Shown: positions 8,010 to 16,355 of the stretch, in pieces
Position numbering within the stretch: the stretch's first letter is position 1
How the letters are laid out: each line of letters begins with the position of its first letter
Source: an uncultured Sutterella sp.
GTDB taxonomy: Bacteria; Pseudomonadota; Gammaproteobacteria; Burkholderiales; Burkholderiaceae_F
DNA length: 64,000 nucleotides
Assembly: GCA_900767875.1 (NCBI GenBank)
Contig: CAAGAT010000038.1
Span: forward strand, 9,033 to 73,032
Reading direction: 5' to 3'
The notes under the pieces: generated by a model
What the model was told of the DNA's origin: nothing
The model's input: only the letters and a program-made list of their open reading frames with translations
Databases searched by the model: none
Made by a program: the position numbers and the translations under genes

Positions 8010-9045
8010 TTACGAAAGAAGGTTCATCAGTTCATTGAATTTGTAGATTGTTGGGCGCTTCCCTTTCCCTGGTCGGATGACATCAATTATTCCAGCAACC
8101 TTAAGTTTTTTGATTACCTGAAGCACACCTTGAGACGATATGTGTGGCGTGGTTGATTGTATTAGGTTTGGAGTAGTGAAAACAGGATTGGCAAACATGT
8201 AATCAAGAGCGCTTATTGCAAATGATGAATGTGTCACATCAGAGAACTCTGTCTTGCTTCTTTCGTAGAGTAAAGTCATGTTTTCCAGGAGGGAGATATT
8301 TGAATTGCAATGCGAAATCACTCCGTTTAGGAAAAACTTAATCCACGTGTCCCAGTCTCCATTTTTAGAAATCGCGCCTAGCGCTGAGTAGTATTCTTCA
8401 CGGTGGCTTTGAAGGTAGGAGCTTATATAGAAGCAAGGCTTATGGATAAGTTTTTTGCTCGCAAGGAAAAGGGTTATCAATAGACGCCCCATTCTCCCAT
8501 TACCGTCTAAAAACGGGTGAATCATCTCAAACTGGGCATGGGTGACTGCTACCTGAACGATTGGATTAATGTCTGTTCTAGATATAAACGAGCACCAATT
8601 TTCGAGCAAATCAAGAAGACGAATTGGTTCTGGCGGGATGAATAAGGCTTTTTCTATTGGATCGCCAGGCCTACCAATATGAACCTGAACATGCCTAAAT
8701 TCTCCTGGGTTTTTACCATCTCCGCGAGCTCCTCTAAGAAGGTTTTCATGAAGAGATTTAATGATGGACAAAGTAAGTTGACGTCCATTTGAAATTGCCT
8801 GGAGTCCATCAAGCATAGCTTCGCGGTAATTCAAGACCTCATGAATATCATTTCGTCTTGCTGGTGGGGCCACAACACCGGCGTTTTCTGCAACAACTTC
8901 ATCAAACGATGTTACGGTTCCTTCAATGACATTTGAGCACTGAGCTTCTTTCATTAGCCAGGTAATCCAAAAAAGATCAGCCTTGGCAGACGCGCACATC
9001 ATTCCGTCGAGCCGAGATATCGATGCTATGGCACCGTGCTCCAGA
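8010..9045 (-). pseudogene. fic: fic gene, 3' part (interrupted by IS21-family element)
   Basis: Encodes the body of a Fic AMP-transferase. The active-site motif HPFLDGNGRMGR is intact, and the inhibitory helix motif SNVIEG (class II, N-terminal) lies upstream of it. A C-terminal winged-helix region follows. The missing first 25 codons sit beyond the insertion at 12413-12486; joining the two parts across the 5-bp target duplication gives exactly 1110 nt, a 369-residue protein beginning MSYIPFNPRPLPLG. As it stands, the frame is fused to IS sequence back to a GTG at 9134, which could still yield a chimeric protein. The region is clearly more AT-rich than the rest of the prophage, which suggests separate acquisition. 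Confidence 0.92.
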
Positions 9046-9281
9046 TGTGGGAGGACATCAAAAATTGACCCGTTTTGGACGTCAGAGCTGACCCTCCTTG
9101 GACGCGGAAAATTGATCCACCAAATTTGACCCACTCTTTCCTGCGCAGAGAACGCAGCGCAAGCAACAGACGGGGCGGCAAACAGGCGAAGGACGCAGTC
9201 CGAAGCCGGCTTGCCGCCCCGTCTGTTGCTGGGGTCGGGGCCAGAGGCAAAGACCTCCCGTCTGTTGTGTTCCTGTACGCC

Positions 9282-9292
9282 GTTACAGTAAC
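9282..9292. promoter_or_regulatory. GTTACAGTAAC palindrome at the 3' end of the KfrA-like gene
   Basis: Perfect 11-bp palindrome inside the stop region. The surrounding GTGTTCCTGTACGCC is nearly repeated at 9887-9903, next to the second palindrome. Confidence 0.45.
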
Positions 9293-9885
9293 AGACCGCT
9301 CCTGGGCTGTTCTTCCTTCATTTTCTCAGGTTCGTCTATCGGCGGCAGTCGTGCCGTCAGCGTCTCGATGATCCGGTTGGCGTTCTCCATCATTTCGATG
9401 CAGGCCGCTTGTCCGGATTCGTGGTTCTTCTGGATAAGATCAAGTTCTCGGCGAGAAGATTCGAGCGCAGTTTGCGTCGTGGCAAGCTCCTTCTCGAGTT
9501 CGGCGATCCGGCCTTCAAGTTTTCGGACTTGATCTTCCAAATAGTGCTTGTCCACCAGCACCGAGTTCAACTTCACCAGATCTTCGTCGGCGGCTCGCAC
9601 GAGCTTGTCCGTTTTTCCCTTGAGAGCCGTCATGCGGCTCTCAAGCATAGGACTGACGACGCCCCAGACGGCCTGAGCGATCACGCCGGCCTGCTCGTTG
9701 GTGAGCGCTTCGGGCAGCTCGCCGCCGGCAACCAACCTGCTCATCCGCCACCGCTTGACGGCTTCCGAGATCGTCGTGAGCGAGCCTGCGCCGATCTTTG
9801 CCCTGAGCATCCTCAGGCTTGGTATCGCACTGTTTTTGCTGGCCGCCTCGTCAAGAAGTTCGTAAACCGATTCTTGTACTGTCAT
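9283..9885 (-). CDS. KfrA-type DNA-binding coiled-coil protein (IS passenger)
   Basis: 200 residues from the ATG at 9885 with AGGAA 8 nt upstream. The N-terminal segment VQESVYELLDEAASKNSAIP ... TTISEAVKRWR matches the KfrA_N DNA-binding domain of plasmid proteins; about residues 100-170 form a long coiled coil (VRKLEGRIAELEKELATTQ). KfrA proteins bind their own operator and form filaments. Here palindromes with the GTAAC element stand at both ends of the gene. It is not a standard IS21 gene, so it is a passenger or regulator of the element. Confidence 0.8.
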   Translation of the reverse strand: MTVQESVYELLDEAASKNSAIPSLRMLRAKIGAGSLTTISEAVKRWRMSRLVAGGELPEALTNEQAGVIAQAVWGVVSPMLESRMTALKGKTDKLVRAADEDLVKLNSVLVDKHYLEDQVRKLEGRIAELEKELATTQTALESSRRELDLIQKNHESGQAACIEMMENANRIIETLTARLPPIDEPEKMKEEQPRSGLLL

Positions 9886-9900
9886 ACGTGTTCCTGTAAC

Positions 9901-9922
9901 GCCGTACCGTAACAGGTACGGC
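9901..9922. promoter_or_regulatory. Palindrome upstream of the KfrA-like gene
   Basis: Arms GCCGTACC and GGTACGGC around GTAACA, 16 bp before the ATG. A probable autoregulatory operator; a third CTGTTACAG lies at 12137-12145, upstream of istA. Confidence 0.5.
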
Positions 9923-9971
9923 TCTCGCAAAGGGTTGGAGGGAGACGGGCCGCAGGGCCCGTCTCCGGGCT

Positions 9972-10799
9972 TTACAGGCTGGCCACCGCCTGCGTGCTGC
10001 CGTCAGCTATCAGCTCGGCGTCGGAGGCCGCGGAGTTCGGTGAGCGCCGGCGGAATTCTTGCAGGCGGTAGCTCTTGTCGGTCAGCTTGACAATGTGGCA
10101 AAGGTGCACGAAACGGTCGGCCGCAGCGCGCATGCACGTGGCGTCTGCGCTCAGCGCCGGTAGCCACTCCTGCAGCGGGCGGTTGGATGTGATCAGCGTG
10201 CTGCACTTGCAGTAGCGTCCGTTGATGAGCGAATAGAACAGCATGGCGTCGCCCGGGTGCGGGTCCGTGGTGTAGCCGATGTCGTCAATGATCAAAAACT
10301 TCACCTGAGCCAGATTCTTGAGCTTGTCTTCAAGCTCGCCGCTTTGGTTCCACATGCGCATGCTCTTGAAAAGCGTGTTTGCCTCGATAAACAGAGTCCT
10401 GTAACCTTTGGCCACGGCCCGCTTGCCCAAGGCGATCGCCAAATGGGTTTTCCCAAGCCCCGAGGCACCTTTGAAAAGGACGTTTTCATGCCGTTCGATC
10501 CAGTCACAGCTTGACAACTCTGCTACAAGTTTGGCGCTGTATGAATCGATGTTTGAAAAATCGAAGTTTTCCAACGTCGCCGCCGTCGGAAAGCGGGCCA
10601 TCTTCAGCTGCATTTCCTGGCGCTGTGTCTGGCGCCGACGCCAGGCTGATCCCAGCACGAGCTGAAGTGCGCTCATTGGAGCCATCTGCCTTTGCTCGCA
10701 TCCGACCAGGATTTCGCTGATGTCGGGCAGCAGCGAAGCCAGTCTGAGGCCTTTGACGCTCTCGCTGACAGACGGATAGTTTTCCGGTTGGTAGTCCAT
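9972..10799 (-). CDS. istB: IS21-family helper ATPase IstB
   Basis: 275 residues from the ATG at 10799 (GGAG 8 nt upstream). AAA+ ATPase with Walker A GASGLGKT, Walker B FLIIDDIGY, sensor region LITSNRPLQEWLPAL and the DnaC-like C-terminus. It loads and stimulates the IstA transposase and selects target DNA. Overall intact, so it could help related elements in trans. Confidence 0.93.
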   Translation of the reverse strand: MDYQPENYPSVSESVKGLRLASLLPDISEILVGCEQRQMAPMSALQLVLGSAWRRRQTQRQEMQLKMARFPTAATLENFDFSNIDSYSAKLVAELSSCDWIERHENVLFKGASGLGKTHLAIALGKRAVAKGYRTLFIEANTLFKSMRMWNQSGELEDKLKNLAQVKFLIIDDIGYTTDPHPGDAMLFYSLINGRYCKCSTLITSNRPLQEWLPALSADATCMRAAADRFVHLCHIVKLTDKSYRLQEFRRRSPNSAASDAELIADGSTQAVASL

Positions 10800-10848
10800 G
10801 AGGTTTCTCCTCTGTTTTGCCCCGCTATCAAGTGCCCGGGGGCGTGGG

Positions 10849-12105
10849 CTATCCAATGATTTCGTCATATTCGTTAAGGCTGTGTTCGTGCGTGTACACC
10901 GTTTTGCCGATCGCTTTGACGGCCGCCTGATCACGCTGGTACTCGGACATGTTCGCCGGGCTGATCTGCGCCTGTACCGCATCGCCCGTCTTAGACATCA
11001 CCAACACCTCGCCGTTGGCCCGCAGTGAGACGTAGTGCAGTTGGTCGGCGTGCCCGATGCCAAGCTCGATCGCCGTGCCGTACACGTTGATCGTCCCCTG
11101 TTTGTTGGCGACGGCCGTCCAGGTTGTGATGTCGAAGGTGCTTCTCAGGCCCGTGGGAAAATGCAGGAAGCTTTTTTCCTCCTCGTAGAGATCCTCGACG
11201 GTGCGCTTTTCATTGTCGGACACGGGAATCAACCGCTTGTCGGCCACTTCTTTGATCCATTTGTCCAAAGCCAGCTGCAGATCGTGCCGATCCTTGATTC
11301 GGTCTTCGTCGACGGCGCAGTCGGCCAATCCGTTTTCCTGCAGAAATCTGCCGAAACGCTCAACGCGCCCTTTGGTGGCGGCACGACGCGGTATGCAGGC
11401 CCGCGGCCTGACGCGAAGCGGCTCGCACAGCCAGATAAACGCCTTGTGAAAGCGGACTGTAGACGTGCCGTCTTTTTTGCGGGCATGCTCCGTCACCAAG
11501 CAGCGGTCGTTGTCGCACAGGATCTCACGAGGCACGCCGTAGCGGCTCATGCAGTCGGCGATGGACATGAGCCATGACGTCTGCGTCATGTCGGAACAGA
11601 CACGGATGTAGGATTTTCTGGACCACGAGTAGACCGCCTCGAAGATGTACACGGTTTCCTTGCGCGGCTTGCCGGCGAATTGGAAGCTGGCTTTGACAAA
11701 GTCGATCTACAGCTGAGCACCCGGCTCGGTTGTGAATTCGAACGTCGGGTTGTGCGGCCCGTTGACAAGCTGAGGGTAGCGGGCTGAGAAGAAGCGCCGC
11801 ACGGAGCGATCCGAGACCGTAAAGCCCTCGGGCAGACCGTACTCTGTCGGCTTGTTCTGCAGACGGCGGCAGATGACCCGGCTGTTTCCTCCGGTCTTGG
11901 TGAACAGATTCTTAATCTTTTCCTGCTCGGCGCTGTCGAGCTTGAAGGCGCGCGTCTTGGCCTGCGTCTTTATCCCGTGATTGATGTCGCGCAGGTAGTT
12001 GCGCACTGTGTTGCGGGAAATGTCGAGTTGGTTGCTGATGGCGCGGATCGTTTCGCCCTGACGGTGCAGTCGTCGAATTTTCTGGGCCTTTTCTGAGTTA
12101 AGCAT
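10849..12105 (-). pseudogene. istA: IS21-family transposase IstA with in-frame amber codon
   Basis: The N-terminal HTH part (MLNSEKAQKIRRLHRQGETI) runs from 12105 to an in-frame TAG at 11707-11709. The frame continues without a shift as IDFVKASFQFAGKP and the full DDE core: Asp of IDF, Asp of ILCDND, Glu of KGRVERFG. The expected residue at the stop is Gln (QLQ(I/V)DF), so a single CAG to TAG change explains it. Every catalytic residue lies after the stop, so the transposase is dead unless the amber codon is read through. Confidence 0.9.
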
Positions 12106-12407
12106 GTGGTCTTCCGGCCGTTTGAGGAGGGTGGGTCTGTTACAGCGTCCGCCCAGGGTGGACGTACGCGGACGCCACAGAGATTAAATGAGCCCTGAAG
12201 GAGGGCGCAAGGGAGAAAACGACGACCGTAGAATAGGGTTATTTCACGTTTTTTCAGGCTCTGATGAGGGAATCCGTGCCGCAAAATCAGAGCTGAGGAA
12301 AGAGGTCTTCCGGCGGCTCCTAGCGTCCTCAAAAAACAGGAAATCCTCACTGTGGGTGGGTCAGTTTCTGGCGTCCCAAACTGGGTCAATTTAGGTGTCC
12401 CCCAACA

Positions 12408-12486
12408 CCAGATTCCCATAGTACCCCCAGGGTGGTTGGTCGGAGCCGAGTGGAAGAGGTCGTGGATTGAAGGGAATGTAAGACAT
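12408..12486 (-). pseudogene. fic: fic gene, 5' part
   Basis: The ATG at 12486 opens MSYIPFNPRPLPLGSDQPPW then GYYGN, in frame with LEHGAIASISRLDG on the far side of the IS when the CCAGA duplication is collapsed. It includes the Pro-rich start common in Fic proteins. It stops making sense at the IS border. Confidence 0.9.
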
Positions 12487-12839
12487 TTATAAACTATCCG
12501 CTCATTTAGTTGGTGTACCACACTATACACAAACTGGAGGCGCCTTCTGGTTTGCTTATGTGTCTTATCACAATTATTTGGCGCTATCAGTTCTGGTTTG
12601 TGGGGTCAGGCAGTCTGTCGTTCAGTCACTGTCTCTTGCCCGAAAAATCACGAATCTCTAATGCGCGCTTTTGAGGCGATCGCCATGAAGCCGGACTTCA
12701 TCTCGCAGTAAGCAATTGCCAGCATTTACCGGCAGGCGACTGAGTTTTCTCGGCCGCCTCTGCTACAGGCAGACGCCCCGTGCTCAGGCGCGAACGGGGT
12801 ACGTGTGGTGAGGTTCCAGCAGTTCCGCTCAAACCTTTC
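12487..12839. other. Non-coding stretch upstream of fic
   Basis: AT-richer DNA with no convincing gene. GTGTA-N8-TACAC (minus-strand reading of about 12510-12530) overlaps a TATAGT box and may be the fic promoter/operator. A 16-codon plus-strand frame (MRAFEAIAMKPDFISQ, 12661-12711) looks like a leftover C-terminus rather than a gene. Confidence 0.4.
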
Positions 12840-13493
12840 TCAAGCGATCTTTGCCTTGAGCGCCGTGATCCTCTCGTCGACGACGGCAAGGAACGCCTTG
12901 CACTGCGCAAGCGCGTCCGAGAGTTCCGCCTCGGTCGGCTCGTAGCGCACGAGGAAGAATCGAGCCTTAGCCCACGGGCCGACGATGCGCGGGTCGTAGC
13001 TCACGAAATCGACCCATCTGCGGCCCGTGCAAAGAAGCTGCACGAGCATCTGCGGCTTGTACTCTTCTGGAACAACGCCTTCAGCCACGCGGGCAAGGTG
13101 CTTTTGCGAGGAGTACGGGCACTTGATCTCGAGCAGGCCATCAGCACCGACAAGCCCGTCCGGGGACGCGCCGAAGTAGCTCACCGACGGGTGCGGGATG
13201 AAGCCGACGAGGTCAACGAGATCGCCTGTGCGCTCCTCGTACACCTCACGCGCCTCGTCCTCATGGTCAACACCCCATTGCATTGCGGCCGTGGTGCCGA
13301 TGCCTTCGCACTGCCCCGTCACGCGCTCACAGATGAGGGTTTCGATCAAGGTCTCATAGGCCGCCGTGGGCTTGCCGTCCTTGCGGCGGTTGAGCACGGC
13401 CGCGGCGCGGGATGCCGTCAGGCAACCGCACCGATCGTGGAACCACTCGGCTGTGCGCTGTAGCGGGTTACCCGCAACTTCGACTTCGGTCAT
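12840..13493 (-). CDS. YqaJ-family viral recombinase/exonuclease
   Basis: 217 residues, lambda-exonuclease fold. RTAEWFHDRCGCLTASRAAAVL is the family start, WGVDHEDEAREVYE the first acidic cluster, and FGASPDGLVGADGLLEIKCP the catalytic D...ExK motif. It makes 3' single-stranded tails for the annealing protein encoded just upstream; start and stop codons overlap (ATGA at 13493), so the two are translationally coupled as a two-component recombinase. Confidence 0.92.
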   Translation of the reverse strand: MTEVEVAGNPLQRTAEWFHDRCGCLTASRAAAVLNRRKDGKPTAAYETLIETLICERVTGQCEGIGTTAAMQWGVDHEDEAREVYEERTGDLVDLVGFIPHPSVSYFGASPDGLVGADGLLEIKCPYSSQKHLARVAEGVVPEEYKPQMLVQLLCTGRRWVDFVSYDPRIVGPWAKARFFLVRYEPTEAELSDALAQCKAFLAVVDERITALKAKIA

Positions 13494-14098
13494 TACTCAG
13501 CCCCCTTATCGGCCTCGGTAGCCATTCGCTTCAGCTGGTCGTGCCACCCGCTCGTGGTGAGAGCGCGGCGCGCGTCACTGCCGAGACCCTTCCAGAAGGC
13601 CGTATAGCCCTGCATGCCGCAGGACGCTGCGTGCTTTGCAGAGTCGACAAGTTCTTGCGTCAGTGCCTGCTCGGCCTCCTGCCTGCGGCCTGCGCCGGCG
13701 CCGTCATCATCGTCGTCAGCGGCAATGCCAAGGAAACTCGCAAGAGAGTATCGGCAGGCGTATGTGCGCGCGCTGCCCATGGCCTGAGCGGCGTTGCCGC
13801 CCTTTACCGCCGTGATCGGCATGAAAAGTTTGCCGCTCGTCAGAGTCTCGCCCTTGTGACAGAGCAGGGTCTCGACCGTCAGGCCGCCGTCTGCCGCTTC
13901 AACCTTCTGGCACAGAAAAATCCCGTGGCGGTTGAGAGCAGGTCGCGTGGCCGTGAGGATTTCATCAAGCGTGGCGTACTTGCCGTAGTTCGCCTTGCCG
14001 TTCTTCCGGACGGGGCCGAACTCTGACTGCGCAGCGGCAAGCGCGTCAAAGATGGTGGGGGCCGCATTTGCCTCGGCGGCGGGGGTGGTTTCTGTCAT
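13493..14098 (-). CDS. ERF-family single-strand annealing protein
   Basis: 201 residues. FGPVRKNGKANYGKYATLDEIL ... TRPALNRHGIFLCQKV, then GSARTYACRYSLASFLGIA, are the conserved ERF superfamily segments. A DDDDDG linker separates a helical C-terminal domain. It anneals complementary strands in phage recombination together with the downstream YqaJ exonuclease. Confidence 0.92.
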   Translation of the reverse strand: MTETTPAAEANAAPTIFDALAAAQSEFGPVRKNGKANYGKYATLDEILTATRPALNRHGIFLCQKVEAADGGLTVETLLCHKGETLTSGKLFMPITAVKGGNAAQAMGSARTYACRYSLASFLGIAADDDDDGAGAGRRQEAEQALTQELVDSAKHAASCGMQGYTAFWKGLGSDARRALTTSGWHDQLKRMATEADKGAE

Positions 14099-14107
14099 GT
14101 CTGTTCC

Positions 14108-14305
14108 TTAAAGCAATGGGAGAATTTCGGATGCTGCGGCAGCGAGGACCGCGGCGAAGATGACGAGCGTGATTAGGACTGGGCTCCAGTGCTTCACGTG
14201 CGCCCAACGCGCTTCTCTCTGGCCGATCTTCTTGCGCAGTTCCCTGTTGCGTAGCCACTGCGCCATTGCGGGGTCTGTGTCGAACAGGTCGTCAAGGTCT
14301 CTCAT
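14108..14305 (-). CDS. Small membrane protein (65 aa)
   Basis: Soluble charged N-terminus, then a single C-terminal transmembrane helix (SPVLITLVIFAAVLAAAASE). Start overlaps the upstream stop by 4 bp. Function unknown. Confidence 0.6.
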   Translation of the reverse strand: MRDLDDLFDTDPAMAQWLRNRELRKKIGQREARWAHVKHWSPVLITLVIFAAVLAAAASEILPLL

Positions 14306-14511
14306 TTTCCGCAGTCCTCGGGAAAAAGTTCTTGGTAGAGCTCGAGGACGGCGTCACGCTTTTGCACGAGCGCGTCATCGAGCTTGACGAGCTCTTCTTT
14401 CGCCTTTTCTTTCTGGCCTTTCTCGACGAGAGAGACGGCTTTCTTCAGAGCGGCCTTTTCGCCCATTGCCCACCTGCACCTGAGGAGCAGGACTCCAAGT
14501 CGCGTGTTCAT
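14302..14511 (-). CDS. Small coiled-coil protein
   Basis: 69 residues; Lys/Glu-rich helix (KKAVSLVEKGQKEKAKEELV). Both the ATG at 14511 (AGGAGA 6 nt upstream) and the one at 14466 (AGGTGG upstream) have good ribosome binding sites. No recognised domain. Confidence 0.6.
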   Translation of the reverse strand: MNTRLGVLLLRCRWAMGEKAALKKAVSLVEKGQKEKAKEELVKLDDALVQKRDAVLELYQELFPEDCGK

Positions 14512-14520
14512 ATGTGTCTC

Positions 14521-14646
14521 CTAGTAGCCGGGCATTTGCATGAGCACAGCCAGCATCCAAAGAAAAACCGCCACGAAAGCGGCGGTTGTGAGTGGCGTGT
14601 CGCCGTGACGGTCTGGCGTTTTGAGCCAGTCAAGCAGCTTTCTCAT
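14521..14646 (-). CDS. Small membrane protein (41 aa)
   Basis: MRKLLDWLKTPDRHGD then one transmembrane helix (AAFVAVFLWMLAVLM). The ATG overlaps the TGA of the upstream gene (ATGA), which indicates translational coupling. Confidence 0.55.
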   Translation of the reverse strand: MRKLLDWLKTPDRHGDTPLTTAAFVAVFLWMLAVLMQMPGY

Positions 14647-15014
14647 GGCTTTGCCTCCTTCACAGCGAGCACGAACTTGGTGAGGTACTTCACCAGCTCC
14701 TCGGCGTCGTAGCGTGATGCACTGATGTTCACGTAGGCGACACCGTTGTCGACTGTCAGCCCGCCGTAGAAGCTCCAGTTGATCGGCGTATAAGACAGAT
14801 CAGCCTTTACGCCTCGCGGATCAAGCTCGCGCCGGATTTCCAAGATGCTGTCCTCAACGCGATCGAGCGGGATGCCCATGACGGCCGCGTACATGCCGCC
14901 GTGGCGCTGAAAGCACGCCTCAACCGTCGAGCCGTCGAGGGTGCGAAGATAAAACCGAGGCTCGCCGTCGATAAAAAGCGGCGTCTCTTCCCAATCGACA
15001 ACAACTTTTTTCAT
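14643..15014 (-). CDS. Hypothetical phage protein
   Basis: 123 residues from the ATG at 15014, which follows GGAGG; a longer frame to 15050 would overlap the upstream gene. Mixed alpha/beta by composition, with the segments MKKVVVDWEETPLFIDGEP and GGLTVDNGVAYVNISASRYD. No recognised family. Confidence 0.65.
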   Translation of the reverse strand: MKKVVVDWEETPLFIDGEPRFYLRTLDGSTVEACFQRHGGMYAAVMGIPLDRVEDSILEIRRELDPRGVKADLSYTPINWSFYGGLTVDNGVAYVNISASRYDAEELVKYLTKFVLAVKEAKP

Positions 15015-15015
15015 C

Positions 15016-15297
15016 TCAAGCCTCCTTTGCCTTGCGGCGCGCCTTTTCAATCAGCGGCCAGTCGGTCTCGAAAAAGTCTTCCCCGACGCGCCATGTGTCG
15101 TCGTCGCCGACTTTGGCGTCGCGGCACACGCTCTCGATGAGCTCGTAGGCCTGATCTTCGTCGAGGCTGTCGAACGCGCCGTCTTCGATCAGGTCTGCGA
15201 TGCGGCCCTCCGCTATCTCGCGGCACTCGGCCAGCTCGCGCGATGAGCGTCTGTCTTCTGGCGGCTCGCGCCACCATGCCGGCTCAACGTAGTTCAT
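15016..15297 (-). CDS. Hypothetical acidic phage protein
   Basis: 93 residues, strongly acidic in the middle (LIEDGAFDSLDEDQAYELIE) and basic at the end (EKARRKAKEA). First gene of the run that ends with the YqaJ exonuclease; preceded by terminators. Function unknown. Confidence 0.6.
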   Translation of the reverse strand: MNYVEPAWWREPPEDRRSSRELAECREIAEGRIADLIEDGAFDSLDEDQAYELIESVCRDAKVGDDDTWRVGEDFFETDWPLIEKARRKAKEA

Positions 15298-15316
15298 GAC
15301 TGCTCCCAGAAAAAAG

Positions 15317-15370
15317 AAAAGCCCCTGATTTCTCAGGAGCCGGATACGAAAAAGCCGCCCGGAGGCGGCT
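15317..15370 (-). terminator. Two minus-strand terminators after hicA
   Basis: AGAGCCGCC-TCCG-GGCGGCT plus TTTTT (15348-15370) and GCTCCTGA-GAAA-TCAGGGGC plus TTTTC (15317-15340) on the minus strand. They lie downstream of hicA, between it and the gene ending at 15016. Confidence 0.8.
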
Positions 15371-15393
15371 CTGAATACATCATGTTGAGGTGT

Positions 15394-15427
15394 TGTTACA
15401 ATTAATTACAATTGAGCGATTGTAACA
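15394..15427. promoter_or_regulatory. Inverted repeat TGTTACAAT-N16-ATTGTAACA
   Basis: Perfect 9-bp arms in AT-rich DNA, about 100 bp upstream of the gene starting at 15297. Likely operator or promoter region for the recombination genes; the binding protein is unknown. Confidence 0.45.
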
Positions 15428-15558
15428 TGCTGTTTTTACAGGATTTTTTCTAAAACTGTGCCATTTGCCAGTTTTTCCAATGCACAATATCTAGTTATTC
15501 CAATGCTCTACCCGAAAAGCCCGCGCTATGCGGGCTTGTGGAATTTCGTGCGCGCAGC

Positions 15559-15747
15559 TCAAATTTTCTCGTTGATGCCGAGCTGCTTGAGCACCTTGTT
15601 CGCCGTCACTCTGGATGTCACCCCGCGATCAACCGTGGTTTGCTTGTCGCCAATGCGCCAGATTTCGTGATCGCCTTTTCCTTTCCGGACAAGATAAGCG
15701 CCGTACCGAGAAAAGATCTCCATGAGTATCTTGTAGTATCCCTTCAT
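15559..15747 (-). CDS. hicA: HicA-family mRNA interferase toxin
   Basis: 62 residues from the ATG at 15747, which begins one base after the upstream TGA. The dsRBD-like fold is visible: ILMEIFSRYGAYLVRKGKGDHEIWRIG, with the catalytic His in GDHEIW, then the C-terminal helix TANKVLKQLGI. HicA toxins cleave mRNA and are neutralised by HicB, here encoded upstream, so the gene order is antitoxin first. Confidence 0.8.
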   Translation of the reverse strand: MKGYYKILMEIFSRYGAYLVRKGKGDHEIWRIGDKQTTVDRGVTSRVTANKVLKQLGINEKI

Positions 15748-15748
15748 G

Positions 15749-16036
15749 TCACGGAAGCGACGGAACAAGTCTCATTGAGGGGTGCACGTGGCTCACGGCG
15801 TTGCTGTTTTTGAACGTCTCTTCCATGGCCATGGCTACGCAGTCCTGAAGCTTCCGATTAAGCTCTTCAAAGGACGCGCCTTCGGTGACGATCCCAAGAA
15901 CCGGCAGGAAGTCGTTGCACTCGGCGACGAGGCATTTGGCCTCGTCGTCATAGACAACATACGCCCTAACCTTCAGAGGGAGGCCAAGTTTTGCCGCAAA
16001 CTTCCAGCCTGGGAATCCAACGCGATAGGAAAACAT
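15749..16036 (-). CDS. HicB-like (DUF1902-type) antitoxin, possibly extended by a membrane anchor
   Basis: From the ATG at 16036 (AAGGA 7 nt upstream) the protein has 95 residues: a partial RNase H-like HicB domain, AYVVYDDEAKCLVAECNDFLPVLG, then TEGASFEELNRKLQDCVAMAMEE. No C-terminal DNA-binding domain. The same frame stays open upstream to 16126 and would add MTTWTLFALTILAAFIAGVV, a perfect transmembrane helix, giving a 125-residue membrane-anchored form. Which start is used is not decidable here; the internal one has the better ribosome binding site. Confidence 0.75.
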   Translation of the reverse strand: MFSYRVGFPGWKFAAKLGLPLKVRAYVVYDDEAKCLVAECNDFLPVLGIVTEGASFEELNRKLQDCVAMAMEETFKNSNAVSHVHPSMRLVPSLP

Positions 16037-16125
16037 TGAAAATCCTTTTCCGCTGCAATCGATGAGTACGACACCGGCGATGAATGCCGCAAGTATTGTC
16101 AGTGCGAAGAGTGTCCACGTGGTCA

Positions 16126-16218
16126 TTAGTGCTTGTGTTTTGGCAGGCGAAGCGCGAGGGCAAAGGCAAACACCGCGCCGACTGCGCCGACGAGTCCGAA
16201 TAGTGTCCAGAGGTCCAT
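16126..16218 (-). CDS. Very small membrane protein (30 aa)
   Basis: MDLWTLFGLVGAVGAVFAFA then LALRLPKHKH; GGAG 7 nt before the ATG. Its TAA overlaps the ATG (TAATG) of the sequence MTTWTLFALT that leads into the HicB-like frame. The two peptides look like tandem copies (xxWTLFxL). Confidence 0.55.
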   Translation of the reverse strand: MDLWTLFGLVGAVGAVFAFALALRLPKHKH

Positions 16219-16355
16219 TTGCTTCTCCAAGATGTACGTCAAGGCAAGCATCTTCATTATAGGTTCTCTGGTCTGCCTTTTGTTACGGTTTGACGCGCGT
16301 TGCCACGTGCCCGCTCAGCGAACTTCCAAAAACTCGCCGCCTTCGCGGGAGACAG

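Larger units (their letters stand above)
9046..12407 (-). mobile_element. IS21-family insertion sequence with passenger gene
   Basis: Ends TGTGGGAGGACATC.. and ..(complement of) TGTTGGGGGACACC, followed on both sides by imperfectly matching AAATTGACCC repeats. The 5-bp target duplication CCAGA is at 9041-9045 and 12408-12412. It contains istA and istB in the usual order on the minus strand plus, unusually, a KfrA-like coding gene between istB and the left end. Multiple TTGACCC/TTGATCC boxes near the left end (9063, 9113, 9124) are the internal terminal repeats typical of IS21. Confidence 0.93.

Noticed and set aside
9283..9885. Integrated plasmid, suggested by the KfrA-like gene
   Set aside because: The gene lies wholly inside the IS21 element; no plasmid replication or partition genes are nearby.
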